From Marinobacter sp. BGYM27 (lineage in GTDB: Bacteria > Pseudomonadota > Gammaproteobacteria > Pseudomonadales > Oleiphilaceae), in the NCBI GenBank assembly GCA_025153445.1, contig JANZNS010000002.1, forward strand, positions 542,421-606,420: a stretch of 64,000 bases of DNA, in the 5' to 3' direction. Under the pieces are notes generated by a model. It was not told where the DNA came from. It made no database searches and worked only from the letters and a program-made list of their open reading frames with translations. A program made the translations under genes and the position numbers. Within the stretch, counting starts at the first letter, position 1. Each line of letters starts with the position of its first letter. Of this stretch, positions 46,401 through 55,591 are shown piece after piece.

Positions 46401-47050
46401 CGCGCTATCAACAGCTGGCCACCCAATACCCGGAGTCCGAACCGCTCCTGCCGCTGAGGCTTTCGATTAACGCAGGTGATCGCACCCTTATGCTCGAAGA
46501 CTGGGTGCGTGATTTGCGGTGCGCCAGCGGACAGCGCGCCTTTATTACGCTGAGCAGCAGCAACCTTGTCAAAGACAGAAAGTACCGTTGGCAGCATCTG
46601 ATGCGCCCCTGGATCGCACATCTGGCAGGCAACTGCGTGGCAGGCCCGGTGTCGACTCATGTTCTGAGTCAGGCCGGGGATGTCGCATTTTCGCCGATGG
46701 AGCCGGACGACGCCAGAACGCACCTGAAGGCCTTGATGCAATACTGGTTCGATGCGTTGAGCAAGCCTCTGCCGGTTGCAGTGCGAACGGCTTTTGCCTG
46801 GCTGTCGGCTGTGGAGAAAGGCGAGGAAGCCGCAACGCGATCCGCCCGGTCGGTCTACGAAAGTCAGTTCAAGAGCAGTGGCGAAGGCGATGAAAGCCCC
46901 TACCTGCAGCGAGTATTCCCGGATTTCGACGCGCTCTGGCAAGAAGGCGAGTTCGCACAGCATGCGGAGGCGCTGTACGGGCCGGTCAGAGCTTATCTTC
47001 AGACCGGAACAAACGCGGGCGGTAGCCGGTCTTCGGGGGGCAAGTCATGA
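43496..47050 (+). CDS. recC: Exodeoxyribonuclease V gamma subunit RecC
   Basis: The 1184-residue protein starts with the RecC pattern: VIHANKLEDLREVVVELIRGFPLAPLEDDVFLVHSNGIAQWLKLALA. It also has FGLSSLPQQTLEVLSRLG and IPFRCVCLLGMNDGDYPR. RecC is an inactive helicase/nuclease homologue that splits strands and recognises Chi in the RecBCD complex, which repairs double-strand breaks and degrades foreign linear DNA. It is the first gene of recC-recB-recD and overlaps recB by four bases. Confidence 0.95.
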   Translation: MTAGKTEQKKATQPHSADVPAGFQVIHANKLEDLREVVVELIRGFPLAPLEDDVFLVHSNGIAQWLKLALAHDQDDAALPGLGIAAAMQFSLPSRFLWQAYRAVLGEDAVPEESPFDKRRLTWRLMRMLPAIIEDPVFAPLKRFMEGAQSERRRFQLSDRIADLFDQYQVYRADWLDDWAGGADVVRVKGAQVRAVPDEQLWQPALWRLLIADIEQSGVNTSRAEVHTRFMAVSAGLTPQTRPKGIPRRVIVFGLSSLPQQTLEVLSRLGRCCQVVLCVHNPCEFHWADIIEDRELLKAERYRRAKRPGTPDLLDDSNLHLYAHPLLAAWGKQGRDYIRLLDEYDEPARYDNWLERVDLFREADGDRLLSAIQNDILKLRSASEASRAQTPQDAVDPSIVFHSTHSPQRETEVLHDRLLAMFSADPTLKPQDIIVMVPDINAYTPHVEAVFGALDRDDSRYIPYTISDQGQRHQRPALVALEALLSLPESRLAVSDVLDLLDVPLVRERFGLNEDDLPRLHDWISGANIRWGLDAGHRAALDLPDDLYRNSWLFGLRRMLLGYAVGDSDAWQGIEPYAEVGGLESRLAGQLDEFIQTLQKYWQLLSEPQSPDAWAGVLKDLIADLFAEPDGDDVLVFTRLEDGVEVWLDACREAGLDEALPLHVVRDVWLESLEQGGLSQRFLAGKVNFATLLPMRAIPFRCVCLLGMNDGDYPRTQPPMDFDLMAGDYRPGDRSRREDDRFLFLEALLSARDTLYISWVGRSINDNTESPPSVLISQLRDHIDVIRPPSDSADMSLSAALTIEHPLQPFSTAYFPSAGTPSSLYTYAKEWRAAYRGHDEKPESRHQLPALGAVPADIPSQPLTLATLVQLLRAPVDVFFQNRLGVYFDDHVIESNDDEPFVLDGLERWKLTNRLVQDVVRLHDEQTPLTEILQADAERSIARGELALSDGLAAFQIEQAVAPLPDLYTRYQQLATQYPESEPLLPLRLSINAGDRTLMLEDWVRDLRCASGQRAFITLSSSNLVKDRKYRWQHLMRPWIAHLAGNCVAGPVSTHVLSQAGDVAFSPMEPDDARTHLKALMQYWFDALSKPLPVAVRTAFAWLSAVEKGEEAATRSARSVYESQFKSSGEGDESPYLQRVFPDFDALWQEGEFAQHAEALYGPVRAYLQTGTNAGGSRSSGGKS

Positions 47051-50000
47051 CGACTGACTCGAATTTGCCCGAGGCAACACCCCAGACGCTGGACCCGATA
47101 GCCTTTCCACTTAGCGGTAGCCGCCTGATTGAAGCGAGCGCTGGCACCGGTAAAACCTTCACGATTGCCTTGCTGTATGTGCGTTTGATCCTCGGGCACT
47201 CGCCGGTCGCTGCAACGGGCAGGCTATTGACGCCCCGGGACATTCTGGTGGTGACCTTTACCGAAGCCGCCACCAAAGAGTTGCGCGACCGTATCCGCAC
47301 GCGACTTACCGAAGCCAGTCATGTGTTTCGGGAATCTGTCGATGCACTATCGGACGACGCGATTGCCTCAGAAACGGATCCGTTGCGCCAGATTCGTAAC
47401 AGTTACCCGCCAGAGAACTGGGCTGCCAATGCCCGAGCCCTGGAGTTGGCGGCGGAGTCGATGGATGAGGCCGCAGTTCATACCATTCACAGCTGGTGTT
47501 ACCGGATGCTGCGAGAGCATGCATTCGACAGCGGTGGCCTGTTTAACCAGAGCCTTGAGACGGACCATAGTGAGTTGATGGCGCAGGTCGCCCGGGATTA
47601 TTGGCGCACGTTCGTCAACCCGCTTAGCAGGGAAAGCATCGAAGCCTATCTCGCAGCTTTACGGTCACCTGATGATCTGCTGTCGACCATTCGCCCGCTG
47701 CTTAACGAACCCGACGTACCCGAGAATAACGGTGCGCTCGAATCGCCCGTGCTCTTGCTCGAACCTGTGATGGCAGAGCGGCGGGTGCTGTTTGAGCAAG
47801 TGCGCGCGCAATTGCCTGAAGCAATCGACCTGTTCCGCGCCCGGTTTGAAGAGGCGCGCGCAACCAAATCACTTGATGGACAGAAGCTCAAGGCCAATTG
47901 GGTGGCGGGCTGGCTCGAAGCGCTCACCACATGGGCGCAAAGCACATCGCTGAAGTTGCCGGGACTGAGCGATGCCGCCTGGCACCGATTGTCGCCAGAT
48001 GGCATTACCGAAGCCTGGAAGAAGGGCGCGCCGCCAATTGAGGATCCACTGATCAGGCAACTGGTAATTCTCGAGCAGGAACGCCAGAAACAGGTTCCCC
48101 GGGAGTTGCTCATTCGCCATGCTGCCCGCTGGTGTACCGAAAGGTTTGATCAGGAAAAGCTGAGCCGCGCTGAAATGGGATTCGATGATCTGCTGAATCG
48201 CCTGGACGCAGCTCTCCAGAGTGATAACAGCGGTCGATTGGCAGCGGCAATTCGTGAACAGTTCCCGATGGCACTGGTGGATGAGTTCCAGGATACCGAT
48301 CCGGTTCAATACCGTATTTTTGATGCCGTGTACCGGGTTGCGGACAACGAGGCCGGTACCGGTTTCTTCATGATTGGTGACCCCAAACAAGCCATTTATG
48401 CTTTTCGGGGCGCGGATATTCATACCTACCTTAAAGCCCGCAGCGCAACGGCCGGTCGGCATTACACCTTGTCCCGAAATTACCGTTCTGCTGAAGCGAT
48501 GGTGTCAGCCAGTAACCGGATTTTTTCATTCGGTGAACAGCACGCCCGGCAGGGCGCCTTTCATTTTAAAGGTGTTGATGGCGATAACCCGTTGCCGTTC
48601 AACTCTGTCGATGCGAAGGGCCGGCGGGATAGGTGGCTGGTTGAAGGTGTCGAAAACGCAGCACTTACGGTCTGGGTTGCTGAGGAGGATGCGGCCAAAG
48701 GCGACACCACAGATTCTGCGGCGTCCGCTTGCGCCAGCGAAATCACCCGTTTACTGAATCTCGGTGTCGGCAATCAGGCAGGTTTTGAGAAAGAGAACGG
48801 AGAGTTCTCTGGCCTGCGTTCTGGGGATATCGCGGTTCTGGTCAACAATGGACGCGAAGCGCGAGCTGTTAGGGACGCATTAGCCGAGCGCGGTGTTCGC
48901 AGTGTGTATTTGTCGGATCGGGCATCGGTTCTGGAAACCCGTCAGGCGCTGGACGTATTGCTGTGGCTGCAGGCATGCGCTGAACCTGAGCGTGAGCGCG
49001 GTGTCAGGGCCGCACTGGCCACCCGGACGCTGGATCTTGATTGGCCAACACTTGATCACCTACACCAGGACGAGCTCGCCTGGGAAAGCGAAATCGAACG
49101 ATTTCGTCATTTCCGTCGGATCTGGCGTGAAAAAGGCGTGCTGGCGATGATTCGCAATCTGCTCACCGGTTTTAATGTGCCATCGAGACTGCTTGCGACG
49201 ACTCATGGTGAACGTGAACTGACGGATTTGCTCCACATTGCCGAGTTGCTCCAGAAGGCCAGTCTCCATATTGATGGCGAGCAGGCATTGATACGGCATT
49301 TTGCCGAAATGGTGGCAGACCCGTCTGCAGATTCTGAAACCCGTCAGGTGCGCCTCGAAAGCGATGCGGATCTGGTTCAGGTCGTCACCGTCCATAAATC
49401 CAAAGGGCTGGAGTATCCGCTGGTGTTCCTGCCATTTGCCTCTGCTGCGCGGCAGATTAACCCGGCACAGCTCCCGATTCGTTGGCATGACGACGACGGC
49501 CAACTACGCACCAGCTTCAAGCCGGATAACGCCACTCTTGAGCGGGCTGAATCAGAACGCCTTGGGGAAGATATCCGTAAGCTGTACGTAGCGCTCACGC
49601 GTGCTCGCTATGCAACCTGGGTGGGCGCCGCGTTTATCCGCAAAGAGACACCTGCAAGCGCGTTGGCCTACCTCTGTGGGTACTCGGAAGGAGAAGGGTG
49701 GCAGGGCAGCCTCGCCGCTATGGCCGCTGGCGAACCGGAAATGGCGGTTGAGCCGCTACCGCCGGCGGCTGATGAGCACTACCGGTTGCCGCAGGCACCT
49801 GTACCGGGGCCTGCGCGCACGCCTGTGCGCAACGCAGGCGAGAATTGGTGGATATCCAGTTACTCGGCCATCCGGTTCAGCCACGCCCAGCTCATCGACG
49901 CCGGTTTCGAAAGCCGTGTTCCCGGTGCGCCTGCAGAACCTGAATCGGCAGTCGCCGAGCGCCTCGCCGAAGAACAGCTGGCCGCCTCCGCCCGAAAGAG

Positions 50001-50835
50001 CCAAGCCATGGTGTTGCCGGCCCCCTTACGCCTACCAGAGGCGAGCGAACGCCGTATCCACCGGTTCTATCGCGGCGCCGGGCCTGGCACTTTTCTGCAC
50101 GATATTCTGGAGTGGGTGGCGGAAACGGGGTTTGGCCATGTCAGTGAGCATCCGGATGAACTCCAGGCCCTGATTGAACGTCGCTGCGAGGTACGAGGCT
50201 GGTCTGACTGGGTCCTGCCGCTGACGTCCTGGGTGTTGGATTTCATTGCAATGCCCATTGTGCTGCCGGAACAGCCTGACGGGTCTTCTGCTACCGTCAG
50301 CTTGAAGGATCTTCCTGATTCTGATTCGTCGGTTTACCCGGAACTGGAGTTCTGGTTCTCCAGCGCCGAGCTCAATGTGCCGGCGCTGGATGGCCTGGTT
50401 CGGGATTCAACGCTAGGCGCAAGACAGCGGCCATTTGCTGAACCCATGACGCTCAACGGCATGTTCAAGGGCTTTATCGATCTGGTGTTTGTACATGAAG
50501 GCCGGTATTACGTAGCGGACTACAAATCAAACATCATCGGCGTACATGATGATGATTACACCGAATCCGCCATTGCGGAGGTGATTGCCCAGCACCGGTA
50601 TGACATGCAGTACGCCATTTACCTGCTCGCGTTGCATCGGCTATTGGCGTCTCGTTTGCCGGATTATGACTATGACACCCATATCGGCGGCGCGGTTTAT
50701 CTGTTTCTTCGGGGCAACGGAGCTGACACGCGGGGCGTATTCCGGGAGCGGCCGAGCAAAGCCTTCATTGAATCGCTCGACGTCCTGTTTCGCCACGGCA
50801 GTTCCGCAAATGAACCCGCTGAGGAGGTGCTCTGA
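47047..50835 (+). CDS. recB: Exodeoxyribonuclease V beta subunit RecB
   Basis: The 1262-residue UvrD-type helicase has Walker A EASAGTGKTF near residue 30, Walker B LVDEFQDTDPVQY, motif VI-like YVALTRARYATWVGAA, and a C-terminal PD-(D/E)XK nuclease. The nuclease residues are seen in GFIDLVFVHEGRYYVADYKSN and YDMQYAIYLLALHRL. It is the 3'-5' helicase and the only nuclease of RecBCD. Start and end overlap recC (ATGA) and recD (TGATG). Confidence 0.96.
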   Translation: MTTDSNLPEATPQTLDPIAFPLSGSRLIEASAGTGKTFTIALLYVRLILGHSPVAATGRLLTPRDILVVTFTEAATKELRDRIRTRLTEASHVFRESVDALSDDAIASETDPLRQIRNSYPPENWAANARALELAAESMDEAAVHTIHSWCYRMLREHAFDSGGLFNQSLETDHSELMAQVARDYWRTFVNPLSRESIEAYLAALRSPDDLLSTIRPLLNEPDVPENNGALESPVLLLEPVMAERRVLFEQVRAQLPEAIDLFRARFEEARATKSLDGQKLKANWVAGWLEALTTWAQSTSLKLPGLSDAAWHRLSPDGITEAWKKGAPPIEDPLIRQLVILEQERQKQVPRELLIRHAARWCTERFDQEKLSRAEMGFDDLLNRLDAALQSDNSGRLAAAIREQFPMALVDEFQDTDPVQYRIFDAVYRVADNEAGTGFFMIGDPKQAIYAFRGADIHTYLKARSATAGRHYTLSRNYRSAEAMVSASNRIFSFGEQHARQGAFHFKGVDGDNPLPFNSVDAKGRRDRWLVEGVENAALTVWVAEEDAAKGDTTDSAASACASEITRLLNLGVGNQAGFEKENGEFSGLRSGDIAVLVNNGREARAVRDALAERGVRSVYLSDRASVLETRQALDVLLWLQACAEPERERGVRAALATRTLDLDWPTLDHLHQDELAWESEIERFRHFRRIWREKGVLAMIRNLLTGFNVPSRLLATTHGERELTDLLHIAELLQKASLHIDGEQALIRHFAEMVADPSADSETRQVRLESDADLVQVVTVHKSKGLEYPLVFLPFASAARQINPAQLPIRWHDDDGQLRTSFKPDNATLERAESERLGEDIRKLYVALTRARYATWVGAAFIRKETPASALAYLCGYSEGEGWQGSLAAMAAGEPEMAVEPLPPAADEHYRLPQAPVPGPARTPVRNAGENWWISSYSAIRFSHAQLIDAGFESRVPGAPAEPESAVAERLAEEQLAASARKSQAMVLPAPLRLPEASERRIHRFYRGAGPGTFLHDILEWVAETGFGHVSEHPDELQALIERRCEVRGWSDWVLPLTSWVLDFIAMPIVLPEQPDGSSATVSLKDLPDSDSSVYPELEFWFSSAELNVPALDGLVRDSTLGARQRPFAEPMTLNGMFKGFIDLVFVHEGRYYVADYKSNIIGVHDDDYTESAIAEVIAQHRYDMQYAIYLLALHRLLASRLPDYDYDTHIGGAVYLFLRGNGADTRGVFRERPSKAFIESLDVLFRHGSSANEPAEEVL

Positions 50836-53060
50836 TGGCACGGAAGGGCACGCCTTCACCCGCGCAACAATCGATGTTATTTGACCCAACGCCGGTGGAT
50901 GATATACCGGAACTATTCGAGTTGCTGAACCGCTGGGTTGAGCTGGAATGGCTGCGCGCGCTGGACGTGTCGTTGACGCGTCTGTTAGCCAGTGAAGCCG
51001 AAGCCGCTGGCGTGCTTGCCAACCCTCTACTGTTGATGGCGACCGCGTTAGCGTCACATCAGCTGGGGCGAGGGCACGTCTGCCTGGATTTGCAAGCGAT
51101 GACGGTACAGGGGTTCGATGCTTTGCTGTCATTGCCACCCGAGCGGGATGACGCGCCTGAACCCAGTCTGTTGCCTTCTGACGTGCTGAAAGGGACTAGC
51201 GCTGAACAGTGGCGCGAGGCTCTGGTTCACCCACTTTTGGTCGCTGACGGCACCGGTGCTGACGCCAGTTCTAACACGCCACTGGTGCGGGACGGGCTGC
51301 GACTGTACTTACGGCGGTACTGGCGCTACGAGCAGGCCATTGCAAATAGTCTCACCCGACGACTCAAGCAGCGCCGGGCGATTCAACAGGCAGATTCTAC
51401 CGACGCACTCCATCTGCGACAGGCACTTGAGCGTTTGTTCGTTGCCGGGACACCGACCGGCAGTACCGACTGGCAGCGGGTTGCATGCGCTAATGCGGCC
51501 CGTAGCGGCTTCAGTGTTATTACCGGTGGTCCTGGCACCGGTAAGACCACCACTGTTGTAAGGCTGCTGGCGGCGCTGCAGCATGTCGCCACGCAGGGGG
51601 CGGACACGCCCGGCGAACTGATTATCCGGTTGGCGGCCCCGACCGGAAAAGCCGCCGCTCGATTAAACGAATCCATTGCAGGCGCTATCGACAAGTTGGA
51701 TCTCTCCGGTTTTTCCGAAGGCGATCGCCTCAAGGCGGCGATTACCAGCGAAGTGACCACCTTGCATCGACTTATGGGGAGCATCCCTGGCTCCCGGCAA
51801 TTCCGCCACAACGCTAATAATCCACTGCTGCTGGATGTACTGGTCATCGACGAAGCCTCGATGGTGGATGTGGAAATGATGGCGCAGGTCCTGGGTGCAT
51901 TGCCCGGACATGCTCAATTGATACTGCTCGGCGACAAAGACCAGCTCGCGTCGGTGGATGCGGGGGCCGTGCTGGGCGATCTGTGCCTGCGAGCGGCTCA
52001 GGGGCGCTACCAGCACGAGACTGAACAATGGCTTGAAGCTGTGTCCGGATGCCCGATTGACTCGTCTCTGGTGGATGATGAGGGCAGTGCGCTGGATCAA
52101 TCGATTACGCTGTTACGTCACAGTTACCGCTTTGATGCTGCCAGCGGCATAGGGCGGCTGGCGATGGCTGTAAACGGTGCTGGCGGTGAACATCAGGACA
52201 CATCGCCGGAGAAGGTATCCGCTCTGTTCGGCGAGGGATTTGCCGATATCGCACGTTTGATCATACGCCCACAACAGATGGCGGAGCAGATCGCATCGCA
52301 TTGTATTCAGGGTGGTCAGGGGTTGTTTCCGGCTGCCGGCGAAGGCCGCGTGGTAGGGGGGCGAGTCGTCTCTCCACCATCCGGATATTCCCACTATCTA
52401 TCAGTAATGCGAAAAGGCCCGGCTGAAGGCGACGGTGCCTGCGGTGAGGCTGTTGATCGATGGGCGGCGAGTGTGCTGAGCGCTCACGGGGAATTTCAGG
52501 TGCTGTGCGCGCTGCGCCGTGGGCCATATGGCGTAGAAGGCCTTAATCAGCTCATCGCCGAAGCGCTGCGCGATCAGGGGCTGATTCGTTCCATTGAGGG
52601 CTGGTATCCCGGTCGCCCGGTGCTGGTCACCCGGAACGACTATGGTGTGGGCCTGATGAATGGCGACATCGGAATTGCACTGGAGGTGCACGTCCCGGAA
52701 TCATCCCGGATCGCAAATGAAGGTGACGCAAGGCCACAACGTGTTATCCGGGTGGCGTTTATGTCAAACGACGGCAGCGGACGTATAAAATGGGTGCTGC
52801 CCAGCCGCCTCCATGCGGTTGAAACGGTATTCGCGATGACCGTGCATAAATCCCAGGGCTCGGAATTTGCTCATACCTGCTTGGTATTACCCGACAGAAC
52901 CAATCCTATTCTGACGCGTGAGCTGGTCTACACCGGCATCACTCGCGCCAAATACTGGTTCAGCCTGTTGATGCCTGATGAATCCGTATTCCGGGACGCA
53001 ATTGTACGCGGTGTGACCCGCACATCCGGCTTGCAAAAAGCCCTGGTTCAGCCGGAATAG
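50835..53060 (+). CDS. recD: Exodeoxyribonuclease V alpha subunit RecD
   Basis: The 741-residue SF1B helicase has Walker A TGGPGTGKTTTVVRLL near residue 235, Walker B VLVIDEASMVD, GDKDQLASVDAGAVLGD, and the C-terminal TVHKSQGSEFAHTCLVLP and ELVYTGITRAK. It is the 5'-3' motor of RecBCD. The frame is somewhat longer than E. coli RecD (608 residues); extra sequence lies around residues 390-540. It is the last gene of the operon, seven bases from the convergent channel gene. Confidence 0.95.
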   Translation: MARKGTPSPAQQSMLFDPTPVDDIPELFELLNRWVELEWLRALDVSLTRLLASEAEAAGVLANPLLLMATALASHQLGRGHVCLDLQAMTVQGFDALLSLPPERDDAPEPSLLPSDVLKGTSAEQWREALVHPLLVADGTGADASSNTPLVRDGLRLYLRRYWRYEQAIANSLTRRLKQRRAIQQADSTDALHLRQALERLFVAGTPTGSTDWQRVACANAARSGFSVITGGPGTGKTTTVVRLLAALQHVATQGADTPGELIIRLAAPTGKAAARLNESIAGAIDKLDLSGFSEGDRLKAAITSEVTTLHRLMGSIPGSRQFRHNANNPLLLDVLVIDEASMVDVEMMAQVLGALPGHAQLILLGDKDQLASVDAGAVLGDLCLRAAQGRYQHETEQWLEAVSGCPIDSSLVDDEGSALDQSITLLRHSYRFDAASGIGRLAMAVNGAGGEHQDTSPEKVSALFGEGFADIARLIIRPQQMAEQIASHCIQGGQGLFPAAGEGRVVGGRVVSPPSGYSHYLSVMRKGPAEGDGACGEAVDRWAASVLSAHGEFQVLCALRRGPYGVEGLNQLIAEALRDQGLIRSIEGWYPGRPVLVTRNDYGVGLMNGDIGIALEVHVPESSRIANEGDARPQRVIRVAFMSNDGSGRIKWVLPSRLHAVETVFAMTVHKSQGSEFAHTCLVLPDRTNPILTRELVYTGITRAKYWFSLLMPDESVFRDAIVRGVTRTSGLQKALVQPE

Positions 53061-53066
53061 ATCGCA

Positions 53067-53921
53067 CTATTCCGGCCTCTGATTTGATCGTGTATGGGTC
53101 TGTTCGCGTTCGGTCATCATGTCAGTCAGCCGTGCAAGCTGCTGTTGAACCTCGTCCAGTTTGCGGGACATATCATCGCGTTCCTGGTGGGCCTTGGCCG
53201 CTTGCTGGGCGTTTTGTTCTTCACTCATTACTTCAAGTATTACGCCTATCATCATGTTTAAAAACACAAAAGCGGTAAGGAATATAAAAGTAATATAGAA
53301 GACCCAGCTGACCGGATAAACGCTCATGGTTTCATACATCACGTCAGTCCAGTCCTCAAACGTGGCCACGCGGAACAAGGTCAGCATCGCAACGGCGACG
53401 TCGCCCCACAGCTCCTCGTTAATCGGTGAGAAGAACATCGCACCCATTGCCGCGTATATATAGAAGATGATGAACATCAGCAGTGCGATGTAGGCCATTC
53501 GTGGAATCGCTTTCAACAGCGAATTGATCAGGAACCGCAGTTCCGGCACGACCGACACCAGACGTAGCACCCGGAACACTCGCAACAGCCGGCCAAGAAG
53601 CACAGCTTCCGAGTTATCGAGCGGGATCAGGCTACCGACAACCACCAGGGTGTCGAACAGGTTCCATCCATCCATCAGAAACCGCTTTTTGTCCGCGCAG
53701 ACCATAAAGCGGAATATGATTTCCAGTAGAAAAAATACCGTGATACCCGCATCCAGGACCTCAAGACTGCGGGTCACAAAATAGGGCAGTTCATAGGTTT
53801 TGGCGCCGATGGTAAGCGCAGAAAGAATGATGATGCTGATAACAGCGGCCTGAAACAGCTTGCTGGCTTCAATGTGGCGCAGCGTTTCAAACAGGGATCG
53901 AGCGTTGGCGGTGTGCGGCAT
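53067..53921 (-). CDS. Voltage-gated cation channel (NaChBac/Nav family)
   Basis: The 284-residue protein has six predicted helices. S4 carries arginines every third residue (Arg111, 114, 117, 120 in LGRLLRVFRVLRLV). The pore loop ATFEDWTD lies at residues 186-193, and a C-terminal coiled coil near KLDEVQQQLARL could tetramerise the channel. The filter FEDWTD has acidic residues where NavAb has Ser178 and Met181; the same two positions are Asp in the calcium-selective CavAb mutant (DDWSD). Calcium permeability is therefore plausible. ATG at 53921 is chosen over a distant TTG. Confidence 0.85.
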   Translation of the reverse strand: MPHTANARSLFETLRHIEASKLFQAAVISIIILSALTIGAKTYELPYFVTRSLEVLDAGITVFFLLEIIFRFMVCADKKRFLMDGWNLFDTLVVVGSLIPLDNSEAVLLGRLLRVFRVLRLVSVVPELRFLINSLLKAIPRMAYIALLMFIIFYIYAAMGAMFFSPINEELWGDVAVAMLTLFRVATFEDWTDVMYETMSVYPVSWVFYITFIFLTAFVFLNMMIGVILEVMSEEQNAQQAAKAHQERDDMSRKLDEVQQQLARLTDMMTEREQTHTRSNQRPE

Positions 53922-54032
53922 CGCAGGAAAGCTCCGGAATTCAGTTAAAAGGGCCGGACGAGGCTGGCGCAAAGCCGCAGATTTTATGCTGAAATGAAAG
54001 ACAGAAGAAGATTAAACGGAAGGAATCGCCAT

Positions 54033-54464
54033 TTACTTTGTGGTTTTACGTTTTCTTTTCTGCTGGATAATGATGTCGGCCAGCGAATGGATCTGTTTGT
54101 TGGCAACGCGGATCGACCGGTACACGCCGCCTGCCGCGTCGTCATGTAGCGCGCGGGCCTGTTCACTACCCGTTCTCACTCGCTCGTTGCTTGATAGCCG
54201 GTTGATTACGTCAAAGGTCGTGGTGGATATCGCGCGATGGATAAACTCTACCGTAAACGTGCCGCCCGTTACGGTATTTTCGAGCAGCGCGCGCTTTTCG
54301 TCCGTTTCATTACCTTCAAATTCAGCGCGCTTTAACCGGTTTTCAAGCCTGGGGAGCCGGCGATAAACATCCCGCAACCGCTTTTCGTTCTCCAGTACCA
54401 GGCGCCCAGCAACGCCCAGGCACGCGATGATACCGGCGAGCATCAACAGGTTAAATGCAGTCAT
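54033..54464 (-). CDS. Hypothetical membrane-anchored protein
   Basis: The 143-residue protein has one N-terminal membrane helix (FNLLMLAGIIACLGVAGRLVL) followed by a charged helical domain (EKRLRDVYRRLPRLENRLKRAEFEGNE) and a lysine-rich tail. No known family is recognised. AGGAGA is well placed before ATG at 54464. It forms a pair with the gene just upstream, which has a similar layout. Confidence 0.65.
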   Translation of the reverse strand: MTAFNLLMLAGIIACLGVAGRLVLENEKRLRDVYRRLPRLENRLKRAEFEGNETDEKRALLENTVTGGTFTVEFIHRAISTTTFDVINRLSSNERVRTGSEQARALHDDAAGGVYRSIRVANKQIHSLADIIIQQKRKRKTTK

Positions 54465-54508
54465 AGACGGTGTCTCCTGTATTAGCCTCAAGCGACTGAG
54501 CGGCAGTT

Positions 54509-54853
54509 TTAGCGGTACTCAACGGCCATTTCCGCTTCAATGCCCCGTGCGTTCAGTTCTTCGCCGAGCTCTTTCATCACTTGCTGGTAGACCCGCTTGC
54601 TGACCATCGCCGGCATGTGGTCCGCCACCACGCGTGCCGAACGTGATTCTCGCTTGGCCAGGCCGATAGGGTCGAGTACTCGTACGGTAAGCACCATATA
54701 GGGATCAGATGCGTCACCTGAATCAGAACCGTTTAAGGCGTCAAGCCTCGCCAGAGCCGCATTGATGGTCTGGCGTTGCTGTTTCAGATAAATCAGTACG
54801 CAGATCGTCACGGCCAGAAGCAGCACGAAGCTGAATGAGAGAAACACCGTCAC
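54509..54853 (-). CDS. Hypothetical membrane-anchored protein
   Basis: The 114-residue protein has an N-terminal helix (FLSFSFVLLLAVTICVLIYL), then a coiled region and a C-terminal soluble part (VLTVRVLDPIGLAKRESRSAR). It starts at GTG 54853 with AGGAG at ideal spacing. The protein is not recognised. It lies 44 bases upstream of the gene at 54033-54464 on the same strand, so they are probably co-transcribed. Confidence 0.65.
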   Translation of the reverse strand: MTVFLSFSFVLLLAVTICVLIYLKQQRQTINAALARLDALNGSDSGDASDPYMVLTVRVLDPIGLAKRESRSARVVADHMPAMVSKRVYQQVMKELGEELNARGIEAEMAVEYR

Positions 54854-55122
54854 ATTTTTACTCCTGTCATGTTGTAAACCGGGATGCTGTCAGTGTGATT
54901 GACCGCGGAAATCAGCAGAATGGCCGAACTGCCGCGCATCTCCTGTTTGCACTGATAATCGAATAATGAACTGATCTTTGAACTGATTATGTGCGTATTC
55001 AGTCGGGTTCTGATAGGTTTGTTTGCTTATCTTTTGGTGCATTTCCCAACTATTCGCAAGGCTGCATGGCGTGGTTCGCCGCTTCAAGTGTTGCGCCCAA
55101 TTTATTCCACCAAGGAGTGTTC

Positions 55123-55530
55123 ATGATCTGGTTAAAAGCTTTTATCGCCGGTCTGTTGGCTACGCTTATTTTCCACCAGGGACTGTTTGGCCTGTTTTAC
55201 CTGCTGGGCATGGTGCCAGCTGCACCGTTCAACATGACGTCGGTGCCGCCGATTGGCGTGCCTGCGGTATTGTCGCTCGCATTTTTTGGCGGTCTCTGGG
55301 GGATCGCAATCTGGGCTATTATCCGTCACCTGGGTACTGCAGCTTTCTGGTCTCTCGCAATTCTGCTGGGTGCGATCGGTCCAACTGTCGTGGCCATGCT
55401 GGTGGTCTTTCCGGTCAAGGGAATAGACGTCACCGCACAGACCTGGGTTGGCGGGCTGTTGTTAAATGGTTTCTGGGGCTTGGGTCTTGCCGTCTTCATG
55501 AAGTTGATGGGTGAAAGAAAGACGGTATAA
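55123..55530 (+). CDS. Hypothetical integral membrane protein
   Basis: The 135-residue protein has four predicted helices, including WLKAFIAGLLATLIFHQGLF and LLLNGFWGLGLAVFM. It contains conserved-looking FHQGLFGLFYLLGM and GAIGPT segments. The role is unknown. ATG at 55123 has AAGGAG upstream; a longer frame would add a non-hydrophobic tail without support. It is divergent from the small membrane-protein pair. Confidence 0.7.
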   Translation: MIWLKAFIAGLLATLIFHQGLFGLFYLLGMVPAAPFNMTSVPPIGVPAVLSLAFFGGLWGIAIWAIIRHLGTAAFWSLAILLGAIGPTVVAMLVVFPVKGIDVTAQTWVGGLLLNGFWGLGLAVFMKLMGERKTV

Positions 55531-55591
55531 ATCTCAAAAAAATCAATAAATTGAAATCCGTATTTCAAACCGGTTATAAAAGGATTTTGGC

